In this document: positions 43,837 through 51,805 of the stretch, in pieces
Layout of the letters: each line of letters begins with the position of its first letter
How positions within the stretch are numbered: the first letter of the stretch is position 1
Source: Solirubrobacteraceae bacterium
Lineage (GTDB): Bacteria; Actinomycetota; Thermoleophilia; Solirubrobacterales; Solirubrobacteraceae
Assembly: GCA_025449845.1 (NCBI GenBank)
Contig: JANWIP010000007.1
Location: 1-64,000 of the forward strand
Length of the DNA stretch: 64,000 nt
Reading direction: 5' to 3'
Translations under genes and position numbers: made by a program
The notes under the pieces: model-generated
Databases searched by the model: none
What the model was told of the DNA's origin: nothing
The model's input: only the letters and a program-made list of their open reading frames with translations

Positions 43837-46055
43837 CGCCTCCTCCCCCCGGGGGGGGCTGCGCCGGTCCTTCCGGCGCGCGCCTTGCGCCCGCGCTTGG
43901 CCTTCTTATGCTTTTTGGGCTTGGGCTTCTGCTTCGGCTTGGGCTTAACCGGCGGCGCCGGTTCGACGGGGACGGCATTCCCGGCGCCCGTGAACGTAGA
44001 GCTGGAAAAAGTGGCCAGCGCCGGCGAGGAGGGGATGGCCGAGCGGCAGCTCTCGCCTTCGCAGGCGACGGGCGGCACCGGCGCCGGGGAGCCCACCGCT
44101 TCTCCCTGTGCGTGCGGGGCACGCGCGTCGTAGAGGTCGACCAGCTGATCGCTGTCCTGGGCCACGAGCGGTTCGCGCGTGACGAAGAATGCGTCGTCGC
44201 CATTGGTGCTTGCGTCGACGAACGAGGCGCCACCCGCGCCTCTCCCGCCCGAGAGCAGGTGCACCTGCCCACCCTCGTACTCATATACGTCTTCCTGGCC
44301 GTTGGTGTCCTGCGGCACGAGCGCGTCGGCGCTGTCGAAGAACACCCGTTCGCCGGGTCCTCCTTCGGAGAGAACACGCGACTGGCGCACCGCCTTGTTG
44401 TTGTAGAAATCGGTCCCGCCCGGGATTCCCGAAGCGCCGACCGGTGGAGCGCCGCTCGGGTTACACGACACACAGCTCAGACGGCGCGTGTCGGCTTCGT
44501 AGAGGAAGACCTCCTCACACTGCGCCGGCAGCGGCGCTTCGCTGGCATCCGTGCCGCAGCTGACACCGCCGCTGACGGTGTTGTCGTAGCCCGTCAGGCT
44601 TCGTTCGGACATGAACGCCAGGCGCGTCCCATCGCGCGATACTCGCGTCGTGCGCAGGGCCAGATGGGGCTCCCAATCGAAGGCAACACCGAGAGCGCTG
44701 AGTTCAGACCCGTTGTCGTCGCCGCTCGCAACTCGCGCGACGAACCTCGTTTCGCCTTCGTGCCAGAGGTAGAGGTTGCAGCTGGCGCCCGCCGGCGCAC
44801 TTGGATGTGCGCAGTTCCCCGGCGAGGCTTCGGGCGCGAGCACGCCGTTGGCGACGAAGTACAGATAGTCGCCGTCTTCGCTGGCCCCCAACACGCCCTG
44901 CACTTCGGCGCCCCGGCTGTCCGTGGGGTTGTGGTCGACCGTCAGGTCCCGCAGTCGTTCGCCTTCGGGCCGCGCGGGTTCGAACTCGTACAGATCTCCC
45001 CCGAGATTCCCCGCGCCTCCGCCCGCCGCCGTCGAGTCGCTGGTGAGCCGGTTGGTGTCGGCGAAGAAGATCCTCGAGCCGTCGACGCTGGCCGTGAGGA
45101 AGCGACCTCCACCGGCCGGCGCGTCGAGCTGGAGCGTCGTGGGCTGACCCGAGCCGATGCCCCGCCGCACGTACAGCGCCGAGCCTTCAGTCCAAACGAC
45201 GCTTGAGCCGTCCGTGGAGATCGCCCTGTCGGTTGCGCCGTAGGAATCGCCGAGCGCCAGGAGATTCGCCAGGATGGGGGCGCCGGTGGGAAGCACGTTC
45301 AATGGCTGGAACAGGCCGGTCGCCCGGTCCCACTCGTACAGGTTGGGTTTCCCCGCTTCTTCGACGGCGCCTTCGGCCAGCGCGGCCGGGCTCTTCACGA
45401 CGATGTGGCCCAAATCCTGCGTAGCGCCGAGGAACCCTAGGCTGAACGCTTCCGGGGGGATGCCCGGCGCCTTGCTCAGGACCGGCTGCAGAGGGCCGTG
45501 GGGAATCTGATTCAGGTAGTAGTTTTCATAGCCCGCCGGCGCCCCCGCGAGGGGCGGGCTCTCCACTGGGCGCCCGCCTATGCCCCGCAAGCCGCCGAAC
45601 ACCAATCCGAGCGACAGATCTTCGGAGAACGCATCGTAGGGTGTTCCCTGGCCGCCAGCGCCGAAGGTCTGCGCGCTCATCGGCAGGCTCATGTTCTCCG
45701 TCTCCCAGGCCGTCCCAGCGCGGCGGGTGGAAGAGTACTGGCTTCCCAGCGAGGCCCCCCGTGCACCTCCGAAGGACGCCAGCGACACGTATGTGATCGC
45801 GTTGCCATCGGGGGCGGCCTGTACGACACCACCCGCGCTGTCCCCGTCGATACCCCGGATATCCCCGCCGTTCTTGTCCAGGGGGGAGACCATCTCCCAC
45901 GCGCGTCCGTCCGGCAGCGTCGCGCTCGCGGTGCAGGCAGTGCACAACAGCAGGCCTATCGCGGTCGCGAGAGCAGGCGTCAGCCAGCATGAGCGCGAGC
46001 GCAACCGCGCCGATGACAGTGGACACAAGCGTGGCGACAGCGACCAACCGAGCAA
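43833..46055 (-). CDS. Large exported WD40/TolB-like propeller protein, first of a pair
   Basis: 740 residues from TTG 46055, which has AGGAGG seven bases upstream. After a hydrophobic signal (LATAIGLLLCTACTASA) the mature part starts LPDGRAWEMVSPLDKNGGDI, followed by many PD40-type strands (GASEDGDYLYFVANG, TRVSRDGTRLAFMSE, DASTNGDDAFFVTREPL). The C-terminus is a Lys/Pro tail (KPKPKQKPKPKKHKKAKRGR) that may bind the cell wall or nucleic acid. This 'ALPDGRAYEMVSP..KNGGDV' protein is found widely in Thermoleophilia in my memory, coupled to the 939-residue type. No function is known. Confidence 0.8.
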   Translation of the reverse strand: MLGWSLSPRLCPLSSARLRSRSCWLTPALATAIGLLLCTACTASATLPDGRAWEMVSPLDKNGGDIRGIDGDSAGGVVQAAPDGNAITYVSLASFGGARGASLGSQYSSTRRAGTAWETENMSLPMSAQTFGAGGQGTPYDAFSEDLSLGLVFGGLRGIGGRPVESPPLAGAPAGYENYYLNQIPHGPLQPVLSKAPGIPPEAFSLGFLGATQDLGHIVVKSPAALAEGAVEEAGKPNLYEWDRATGLFQPLNVLPTGAPILANLLALGDSYGATDRAISTDGSSVVWTEGSALYVRRGIGSGQPTTLQLDAPAGGGRFLTASVDGSRIFFADTNRLTSDSTAAGGGAGNLGGDLYEFEPARPEGERLRDLTVDHNPTDSRGAEVQGVLGASEDGDYLYFVANGVLAPEASPGNCAHPSAPAGASCNLYLWHEGETRFVARVASGDDNGSELSALGVAFDWEPHLALRTTRVSRDGTRLAFMSERSLTGYDNTVSGGVSCGTDASEAPLPAQCEEVFLYEADTRRLSCVSCNPSGAPPVGASGIPGGTDFYNNKAVRQSRVLSEGGPGERVFFDSADALVPQDTNGQEDVYEYEGGQVHLLSGGRGAGGASFVDASTNGDDAFFVTREPLVAQDSDQLVDLYDARAPHAQGEAVGSPAPVPPVACEGESCRSAIPSSPALATFSSSTFTGAGNAVPVEPAPPVKPKPKQKPKPKKHKKAKRGRKARAGRTGAAPPGGRRR

Positions 46056-46264
46056 AATTCATCCTCCTCTCAGGACCTGGCGACATAGTTACTGTGACAG
46101 CCCCACTTGCGTGCCGGCAAGGGCTGTCTCTGACCCCAGGTCGGTTCACCATCTGCGACTGGTCGGCCAAACCCGGCAAGCCGGGCTTCGAGCGGCACGT
46201 ACCCAGCGGCCGCACGACCCTCACGACCAACGCCTAAAGACTTCTTAGAGATCGATTGATTCTA

Positions 46265-46293
46265 TTGAATCGACTCGCTGGCAATGATAGGAT
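46265..46293 (+). promoter_or_regulatory. Sigma-70-type promoter for the first paralogue
   Basis: TTGAAT at 46265-46270, a 17-base spacer, then TAGGAT at 46288-46293. It precedes the start codon by about 80 bases. The ribosome site AAAGGAG lies at 46358-46364 upstream of ATG 46375. Confidence 0.6.
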
Positions 46294-46298
46294 GCCTC

Positions 46299-46337
46299 CG
46301 AATCCTCAAGCGAGGCTCGAATCCTCAGGCGAGGGCT
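46299..46337 (+). repeat. Tandem repeat (19 + 20 bases) in the leader of the first paralogue
   Basis: CGAATCCTCAAGCGAGGCT at 46299-46317 is followed directly by CGAATCCTCAGGCGAGGGCT at 46318-46337. It lies just after the -10 box, inside the untranslated leader, and could form a regulatory or stabilising structure. Confidence 0.6.
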
Positions 46338-46374
46338 CGTCATTGCACAAGCAATCAAAGGAGCAGCGAACAAC

Positions 46375-47082
46375 ATGTTCAGACTCAAGATCCTGGGACT
46401 TCTGGCCGGCACTGTCGCCGTGTTGGCAGTTTCAGCCGCGCCGGCCTCGGCGTGGTTCAAGGCGGTTGAAAAACAAGCCAAAGGCAAGGTGGTCGTCACC
46501 AGCTCCGGCGAATTCGTCGGCGGAGAAGGCACCGCCAAATCCGTGGTCAAATGCCCGGCGAGCGAAATACAAGGCGAATGGAGCATCCAAACAAAAGGCC
46601 AAATCAAACAGCACCTCAAGCAAAACGGCAAAAACCCACAACTGCTAGCCGAAGAAGGACCCCACCAACACATACAACTAAAATGGGGCACAAACTGCGT
46701 AGCAGAAATAGGCTCCACAAAATTCAAAGCCGGCGAAGTCAAACTCACACAATGCGAATTCCAACTCATTCAACCGCAGAAAGGCACCGGCCCAGTCACT
46801 GTCACAGCAGGTATAGTAGTTGAATGCCGCGTTAAAGTCCCGACCTGTGAAATTATCGTACCGGCAGGCATGGAAAAACAAGAAGGATCAGGCGAAGGGG
46901 TCAACGTCGGACTCAATGAAGTCAAAATTGAAAAGAACGGAACGACCGCTATAAAAGGCGCCGGTAGCGTAACAGGCATCTTCGCCCAAAAACAAGTAAA
47001 CGCCCTATGCCCACTCACAACCAACCAAAAAGCAGAACTTGTAGGTTTTACATTTGAAGAGATAGGCGCCACGCTGGTTTGA
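46375..47082 (+). CDS. Secreted 235-residue protein, tandem paralogue 1
   Basis: A signal peptide (GLLAGTVAVLAVSAAPASA, cut near residue 26) precedes a mature domain of about 210 residues with four cysteines (VVKCPASE, GTNCVAEI, LTQCEFQL, PTCEIIVPAG, plus ALCPLT further on). No enzyme motif is seen. By my count, 201 of 235 residues are identical to the next gene. The codon choice is striking: AAA, CAA, ATA, CTA and ACA are common, against the C/G-ending codons of neighbours, and GC is near 50% in the middle. AAAGGAG lies upstream. Probably a cell-surface or secreted protein of recent arrival or very high expression. Confidence 0.78.
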   Translation: MFRLKILGLLAGTVAVLAVSAAPASAWFKAVEKQAKGKVVVTSSGEFVGGEGTAKSVVKCPASEIQGEWSIQTKGQIKQHLKQNGKNPQLLAEEGPHQHIQLKWGTNCVAEIGSTKFKAGEVKLTQCEFQLIQPQKGTGPVTVTAGIVVECRVKVPTCEIIVPAGMEKQEGSGEGVNVGLNEVKIEKNGTTAIKGAGSVTGIFAQKQVNALCPLTTNQKAELVGFTFEEIGATLV

Positions 47083-47155
47083 CACGCTAAGACGGCTATC
47101 TACGAAACCAGGGGGCGGGCCCGGCTCGCCCCCTGCATTAAGCGAGGACGGCAGC

Positions 47156-47863
47156 ATGCACACATTCAAGACATTGAGCGTCCTGGCCGTGATGGCAGCT
47201 GTTTTGGCAGTTTCAGCAGCGCCAGCCTCGGCGTGGTTCAAGTCGGTTGGAAAACAAGCCAAAGGCAAGGTGGTTGTCACCAGCTCCGGCGAATTCGTCA
47301 TCGGAGAAGGCACCTCCAAATTTGTGGTCAAATGCCCGGCGAGCGAAATACAAAGCGAATGGAGCATTCAAACAAAAGGCCAAATCAAACAGCACCTCAA
47401 GCAAAACGGCAAAAACCCACAACTGCTAGCCGAAGAAGGACCCCACCAACACATCCAACTAAAATGGGGCACAAACTGCATAGCAGAAATAGGTACCACT
47501 AAATTCAAAGCCGGCGAAATAAAATGGTCGCAATGCGAATTTCAACTCATTCAACCGCAGAAAGGCACCGGGCCGACCACCGTCAAGGCAGGAATAGTGA
47601 CAGAGTGCCGCATGAAGATGCCCACATGTGAAATAATTATTCCGGCAGGCATGGAAAAAGAAGCAGGATCAGGCGAAGGGATCAACGTCGGACTCAATGA
47701 AGTCAAAATCGAAAAGAACGGAACGACCGCTATAAAAGGAGGCGGTAGCATAACAGGCATCTTCGCTCAAAAACAAGTAAATGCCCTATGCTCACTCACA
47801 ACCAATCAAAAAGCAGAACTGGTGGGTTTTGAATTTGAAGAGATAGGCTCCACGCTGGTCTGA
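47156..47863 (+). CDS. Secreted 235-residue protein, tandem paralogue 2
   Basis: Same length and architecture as its neighbour. The signal peptide ends PASAWFKSVGKQAKG, and the cysteines lie at the same spots. Its middle section (GQIKQHLKQNGKNPQLLAEE) is identical. Differences lie mostly in the signal peptide and in hydrophobic swaps (V/I/T). It starts 73 bases after paralogue 1 ends, and GAGG lies about 8-12 bases before ATG. A GC-rich stretch (GGGGGCGGGCC-like) separates the two. Gene duplication is recent, since even synonymous choices agree over long runs. Confidence 0.78.
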   Translation: MHTFKTLSVLAVMAAVLAVSAAPASAWFKSVGKQAKGKVVVTSSGEFVIGEGTSKFVVKCPASEIQSEWSIQTKGQIKQHLKQNGKNPQLLAEEGPHQHIQLKWGTNCIAEIGTTKFKAGEIKWSQCEFQLIQPQKGTGPTTVKAGIVTECRMKMPTCEIIIPAGMEKEAGSGEGINVGLNEVKIEKNGTTAIKGGGSITGIFAQKQVNALCSLTTNQKAELVGFEFEEIGSTLV

Positions 47864-47962
47864 AATCGGCCGCATCTGCGTGAGCAGTGGCCATGACCGG
47901 GGACTGCCTCAACCCGGGCATGGCCCTGCGCCACAACCGCCGGCCTCTGAATCGCTGTCGCT

Positions 47963-48709
47963 TCAGAACAGCCCGAGCTGATCCACCTCGCGCCCCCCTC
48001 CGTCTGCCCCGGCGACGGTAGGCGCCTCCTCCAGCAGCTCCACCTCCGGCACCTCCAACACCTCTGCCTGCTCCAGCTCCTCCATCGCCAGCAGCTCCGG
48101 CAGCCGCGAAAAGTCCTCGCGCAGCGTCTCAAGCATCCGCGGTGTGTACAGCGCCGCCGCGGGATGGAAGATCGGATACAGCCTGACCGTCCGTGCCCCC
48201 AAAGTGAGTGGCTGCGCCTGCCCATGCAGCCGTGTGATCCCCGTCGGATCGCCCCGTAAGAGCTTCGTGGAGAAATTTCCCAGCGAGCAGATGACCTTCG
48301 GCTGGATCAGCTCGACCTGCCGGTACAGATACTCGCGGCAGTTCTCGATCTCCACCGGCAACGGATCGCGATTGCCAGGCGGCCTGCACTTGAGGACGTT
48401 GGCGATGAAGACCTCCGCACGCGTCAGGCCAATCTCGACGAGCAGCTTCTCCAGCAACTTGCCGGCCTGACCGACGAAAGGCAGACCCTGCTCGTCCTCG
48501 CTGGCCCCAGGAGCCTCGCCGACGAACATGAGGTCGGCATTGGCGTTGCCCGCGCCGAAGACCACGTTCTTGCGCGCGGCCGCCAACTCGCTGCAGCGCA
48601 GGCAGCCTTTGGCCTGGGCCAGGACCTCCTTGAGAACCTCGCGTCGCGCCTCGGGCGACTGCGGCTGCTGACTCGGCTCAGGTTGCTGACTCTTCTCCGT
48701 AGCGGACAC
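47963..48709 (-). CDS. Family-4 (type 4, Fe-S) uracil-DNA glycosylase
   Basis: 248 residues. Motif 1 [20 protein letters not shown] and motif 3 FHPAAAL ([11 protein letters not shown]) mark the UDG superfamily. The cysteines of [12 protein letters not shown] and NVLKCRPPG (with ENCREYL) are the 4Fe-4S ligands of family 4. It removes uracil from DNA. The last 45 residues are an acidic tail (about 205-248) with a final 'QLGLF', perhaps a clamp-binding or disordered segment. The gene faces panC divergently. Confidence 0.92.
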   Translation of the reverse strand: MSATEKSQQPEPSQQPQSPEARREVLKEVLAQAKGCLRCSELAAARKNVVFGAGNANADLMFVGEAPGASEDEQGLPFVGQAGKLLEKLLVEIGLTRAEVFIANVLKCRPPGNRDPLPVEIENCREYLYRQVELIQPKVICSLGNFSTKLLRGDPTGITRLHGQAQPLTLGARTVRLYPIFHPAAALYTPRMLETLREDFSRLPELLAMEELEQAEVLEVPEVELLEEAPTVAGADGGGREVDQLGLF

Positions 48710-48812
48710 CGATGCGAAATGCTAGCCCTTGCGGCCGTGTGACGACCGGCACACATCGATCCGGCAGGACTGGTGTAAGGTCGCGTCCAGCGGTATCATC
48801 ATCCGTAGATCG

Positions 48813-48834
48813 CTCCCCGACTGTGGTCGGGGAG
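48813..48834 (+). promoter_or_regulatory. Leader hairpin before panC
   Basis: CTCCCCGAC at 48813-48821 pairs perfectly with GTCGGGGAG at 48826-48834 around TGTG. It lies 65 bases before the panC ATG, in a 189-base divergent promoter gap with no gene. It could influence mRNA life or expression; no T run follows. Confidence 0.45.
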
Positions 48835-48898
48835 GGCCTGAAGTGTGTTGTCGTCTTGCAGATCGCGCCGGTATCCCACGGGAACTGGACCGAAAGCT

Positions 48899-49822
48899 AT
48901 GAGCCACCACATACCCACGATGCGCACTGCGCGCGAGCTGCGCGAGGCGCTTGAGTCCTCTCGCCAGGCGCGGCAATCGATTGCGCTGGTGCCGACGATG
49001 GGGGCGCTGCACGAGGGTCACCTCTCGCTCATCCGCCAGGCGCGTGAGCGCTGCGATGTAGTGGTGGTGTCGATCTTCGTCAACCCTTCGCAGTTCGACC
49101 GCGGCGCCGATCTGGAGCGCTATCCGCGTCAGGAGGTCCACGACGTGGAGCTGGCGGCGCAGGCAGGCGCCGATCTAGTGTTCGCGCCCTCCGTCGAGGA
49201 GGTCTATCCGGCAGGGTTTGCGACGCAGGTGCAGGTGCTCGGCATCACCGACCGCCTGGAGGGAGCCTCGCGCGGACCTGAGCACTTCCGCGGGGTCGCC
49301 ACAGTCGTCGCGAAGCTCCTGAACATCGTGCAGCCCGAGGTTGCCTTCTTCGGGCAGAAGGATGCCCAGCAGGTGCTCGTCATCCGTCGTCTCGTGGCCG
49401 ATCTCAACCTGCCGGTGAGCATCGCGGTGGGGCCGACGGTGCGTGAGGCCGACGGGCTGGCGCTGTCCAGCCGCAACGCGCAGCTGGGTCCGCAGGAGCG
49501 CGAGCGGGCACTGGCGCTGTATGCGGGGCTGCGAGCCGCCGCCGAAGTGGCGATGGACGGGGAGCTCGCAGCCGACGCGCTGCTCAGCGCGGCGCATTCC
49601 ACCATGGTTCTCTTCGAGGTCGAGCCCGAATATCTTTCTCTGGTCGATCCGGATTCACTTGAAGAGCTCTCTCGACTCGACGGGCCGGCGCTGCTCGCGG
49701 TTGCCGCGCACGTGGGTTCTGTGCGTCTGATCGACAATGTCATCCTCGATCCCAGCAACTTGGCGGCCGCGGCACCCCTCCCTCTCCCCTCCCCCAGAAA
49801 GGTCACAGCATGCAGCGTGTGA
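48899..49822 (+). CDS. panC: Pantoate-beta-alanine ligase
   Basis: 307 residues from ATG 48899. The HIGH-like motif is [19 protein letters not shown]; further blocks are [37 protein letters not shown] and the KMSKS-like GLALSSRN. It joins pantoate and beta-alanine with ATP to make pantothenate. The gene order panC-panD-panB places all three dedicated genes together; panD starts 13 bases before panC ends. A longer N-terminus (to 48845) is open but not conserved. Confidence 0.96.
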   Translation: MSHHIPTMRTARELREALESSRQARQSIALVPTMGALHEGHLSLIRQARERCDVVVVSIFVNPSQFDRGADLERYPRQEVHDVELAAQAGADLVFAPSVEEVYPAGFATQVQVLGITDRLEGASRGPEHFRGVATVVAKLLNIVQPEVAFFGQKDAQQVLVIRRLVADLNLPVSIAVGPTVREADGLALSSRNAQLGPQERERALALYAGLRAAAEVAMDGELAADALLSAAHSTMVLFEVEPEYLSLVDPDSLEELSRLDGPALLAVAAHVGSVRLIDNVILDPSNLAAAAPLPLPSPRKVTACSV

Positions 49823-50193
49823 TGCTCAAGTCGAAGATTCACCGGGCCACGGTCAGCGACTGCGATCTGCACTACGTGGGATCGATCACGATCGACCCGG
49901 ATCTGCTCGAGGCAGCCGACATTCTCGAGCACGAGCAGGTGCACGTGGTCGATGTCGACAATGGCGCACGCTTTGAGACCTACACAATCTCCGGCGAGCG
50001 CGGGTCGGGGGCGATAACGGTGAATGGCGCGGCCGCGCGACTCGTGCACCAGGGCGACACCATCATCGTCATCTCCTACGCCAGCTATGACCGCACCGAC
50101 ATGGAGCACTATGAGCCGCGCGTGGTTCATGTCGAGGCTCACACAAATCGCATCATCACCGTCGATGACGCCGTGGCGACTCTCCTTTCCTAG
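49810..50193 (+). CDS. panD: Aspartate 1-decarboxylase (pyruvoyl enzyme)
   Basis: 127 residues. The self-cleavage site is Gly-Ser in [10 protein letters not shown] (Gly 24-Ser 25), which creates the pyruvoyl group on the new N-terminus of the alpha chain. Conserved blocks [13 protein letters not shown] and [14 protein letters not shown] are intact. It supplies beta-alanine to PanC. Length is normal for the family. It overlaps panC by 13 bases. Confidence 0.96.
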   Translation: MQRVMLKSKIHRATVSDCDLHYVGSITIDPDLLEAADILEHEQVHVVDVDNGARFETYTISGERGSGAITVNGAAARLVHQGDTIIVISYASYDRTDMEHYEPRVVHVEAHTNRIITVDDAVATLLS

Positions 50194-50227
50194 AGCGTCA
50201 ACTCCGTCGTCAGAGAGGAACTCCCCC

Positions 50228-51145
50228 ATGTCCAGTCACCCCAGCAGTCCCACCCCCGCAGGCCACTCCTCCTCCGTACAGATCCCCCACGATCCCGGGC
50301 GTCTGCCGATGACGCTGCCGCTGCTTGCCGAGAAGAAGCGTCTCGGCGAGCCGCTGGTGATGGTGACGGCGTATGACTACCCCTCCGCGCGCGCTGCCGA
50401 GGCCGCCGGCGTGGACCTCGTCCTGGTGGGTGACTCCGCCGCTACCACCGTGCTTGGCTACTCCGCCACGACGCCTGTGGACCTCAATGACATGCTGGTG
50501 CTCGCACGCGCCGTGCGCCGCGGCCTGAGCACGCCGCTGATGATCGGCGACCTGCCCTTCGGGTCCTATGAGGTCTCCGACGAGCAGGCCGTCACCACGG
50601 CGGTGCGCATGGTCAAGGAGGCCGGCTGTGGCGCCGTCAAGTTGGAGGGGGGCGCGGAGGCTCCCGTCAGCAGGGCGCGCGCGATCGTCGGCGCCGGCAT
50701 CCCGGTGATGGGGCATGTGGGCCTGACGCCGCAGAGCAGCACCGCTTTGGGCGGCTGGAAGGCGCAGGGGCGCAACGCCAAGGCCGCCGCGCGCATCGCG
50801 CGTGAGGCGCTGGCCTTGCAGGAGGCCGGCTGCTTCGCGATCGTCTTCGAGGCCATTCCCGCGGCCGTCACCGAGGAGCTGATGCCGCACCTGGAGGTGC
50901 CCATCATCGGCATCGGCGCCGGACCTGCTACCGACGGCCAGGTGCTGGTCTTCCACGACCTGCTCGGCATCCGCGATGGCCTGGGGCCGCGCTTCGTCAA
51001 GCGTTACGCCAACCTGCAGGAGGAGATGAACATCGGTGTGCAGGCGTACGCCGAAGATGTCCGACTGCGACGTTATCCCGGCCCGGAGCACACCTACTCC
51101 ATCGACCCTTCCGAGCTGGCGGAGCTGCGCGAGTTGCTTCGCTAA
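50228..51145 (+). CDS. panB: 3-methyl-2-oxobutanoate hydroxymethyltransferase
   Basis: 305 residues from ATG 50228 with GAGAGGAA upstream. Blocks: MVTAYDYPSARAAEAAGVD, LVLVGDSAATTVLGYSATTP, GDLPFGSYE, VKLEGGAE, GIPVMGHVGLTPQ and IGIGAGPATDGQVLVFHDLLG. It makes ketopantoate from 2-oxoisovalerate using methylene-tetrahydrofolate, with magnesium. The N-terminal 30 residues are Ser/Pro-rich and extra. It ends convergent with the acyltransferase gene, overlapping by four bases. Confidence 0.96.
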   Translation: MSSHPSSPTPAGHSSSVQIPHDPGRLPMTLPLLAEKKRLGEPLVMVTAYDYPSARAAEAAGVDLVLVGDSAATTVLGYSATTPVDLNDMLVLARAVRRGLSTPLMIGDLPFGSYEVSDEQAVTTAVRMVKEAGCGAVKLEGGAEAPVSRARAIVGAGIPVMGHVGLTPQSSTALGGWKAQGRNAKAAARIAREALALQEAGCFAIVFEAIPAAVTEELMPHLEVPIIGIGAGPATDGQVLVFHDLLGIRDGLGPRFVKRYANLQEEMNIGVQAYAEDVRLRRYPGPEHTYSIDPSELAELRELLR

Positions 51146-51783
51146 GTCAGACCTAGCTCGCTGGGCGTCTGCGCCGAGGCTCCCACACTGCCGTATTCCA
51201 CCTTGCGCAACACCTTGGCTGGGGTACCCGCGGCTACCGAGAAAGGCTCGATATCGCGTGTGACGACGCTGTTGGCGCCGATCACGCAGCGCTCGCCGAT
51301 TGTCACTCCACTGGTGACGACGACGTTGGCGCCGAGCCAGCAGTTGTCCCCGATGCGCGTGGGACCTTTGCTCTCGAAGCCCTGCCAGGTGATGGGTCTG
51401 TCGGGATCGTCATAGCGGTGGCTTGCGTCGCTGACGAAGCAGCCGTTGGCAAGCATGCAGTGATCGCCAATCTCGACCAGGCGCTCTGAGGCGATCATCA
51501 CGCCCATGTTCAGGAAGGTGCCTTTGCCGATCTTCACCTGGGCCTGACCGGGGGCCGTGATCCATACATTCGGCTCCAGCAGTGCTCCCGCTCCGACTTG
51601 CAGCCGACCCTCGCGCATGGCCTCCAGCACGTTGCCATGCACAGGCCAGCGCACAAACGCTTCGCTGTCCATGAACTGCATGTGTATGCGAGCGCGATTC
51701 CAAGGCAGCGAGTTGCGCTCATACCAACGCCACTTCTGCGCCCACAGACGCGCGTCTTGAACGAGGCTGCCCATCGGCTTCAC
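51142..51783 (-). CDS. Hexapeptide-repeat (left-handed beta-helix) acyltransferase
   Basis: 213 residues. After about 60 N-terminal residues rich in aromatic amino acids comes a left-handed beta-helix with hexapeptide repeats: GTFLNMGVMIASERLVEIGD, ANGCFVSDASH, RIGDNCWLGANVVVTSGVTI and GERCVIGANSVVTRDI. The usual end AAGTPAKVLRKV follows. These enzymes O-acetylate sugars or glycans using acetyl-CoA; the substrate is not predictable. The gene stands between panB and uvrA. Confidence 0.88.
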   Translation of the reverse strand: MKPMGSLVQDARLWAQKWRWYERNSLPWNRARIHMQFMDSEAFVRWPVHGNVLEAMREGRLQVGAGALLEPNVWITAPGQAQVKIGKGTFLNMGVMIASERLVEIGDHCMLANGCFVSDASHRYDDPDRPITWQGFESKGPTRIGDNCWLGANVVVTSGVTIGERCVIGANSVVTRDIEPFSVAAGTPAKVLRKVEYGSVGASAQTPSELGLT

Positions 51784-51805
51784 CTATCCGCGAGGAGAAA
51801 GCGGA

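Larger units (their letters stand above)
46056..46374. other. Divergent promoter region of the exported pair and the tandem paralogues
   Basis: A 319-base gap between divergent genes. It holds the AGGAGG site of the minus-strand pair, the plus-strand promoter at 46265-46293 and a 19/20-base tandem repeat in the 5' leader. I see no gene in it. Confidence 0.5.

Noticed and set aside
45526..46230. An alternative minus-strand start at ATG 46062 giving a signal-like N-terminus (MNFARLVAVATLV)
   Set aside because: It is out of frame with the conserved ALPDGRAWEMVSP part, and its ATG touches the AGGAGG site; TTG 46055 at 7-base spacing leads into the right frame.
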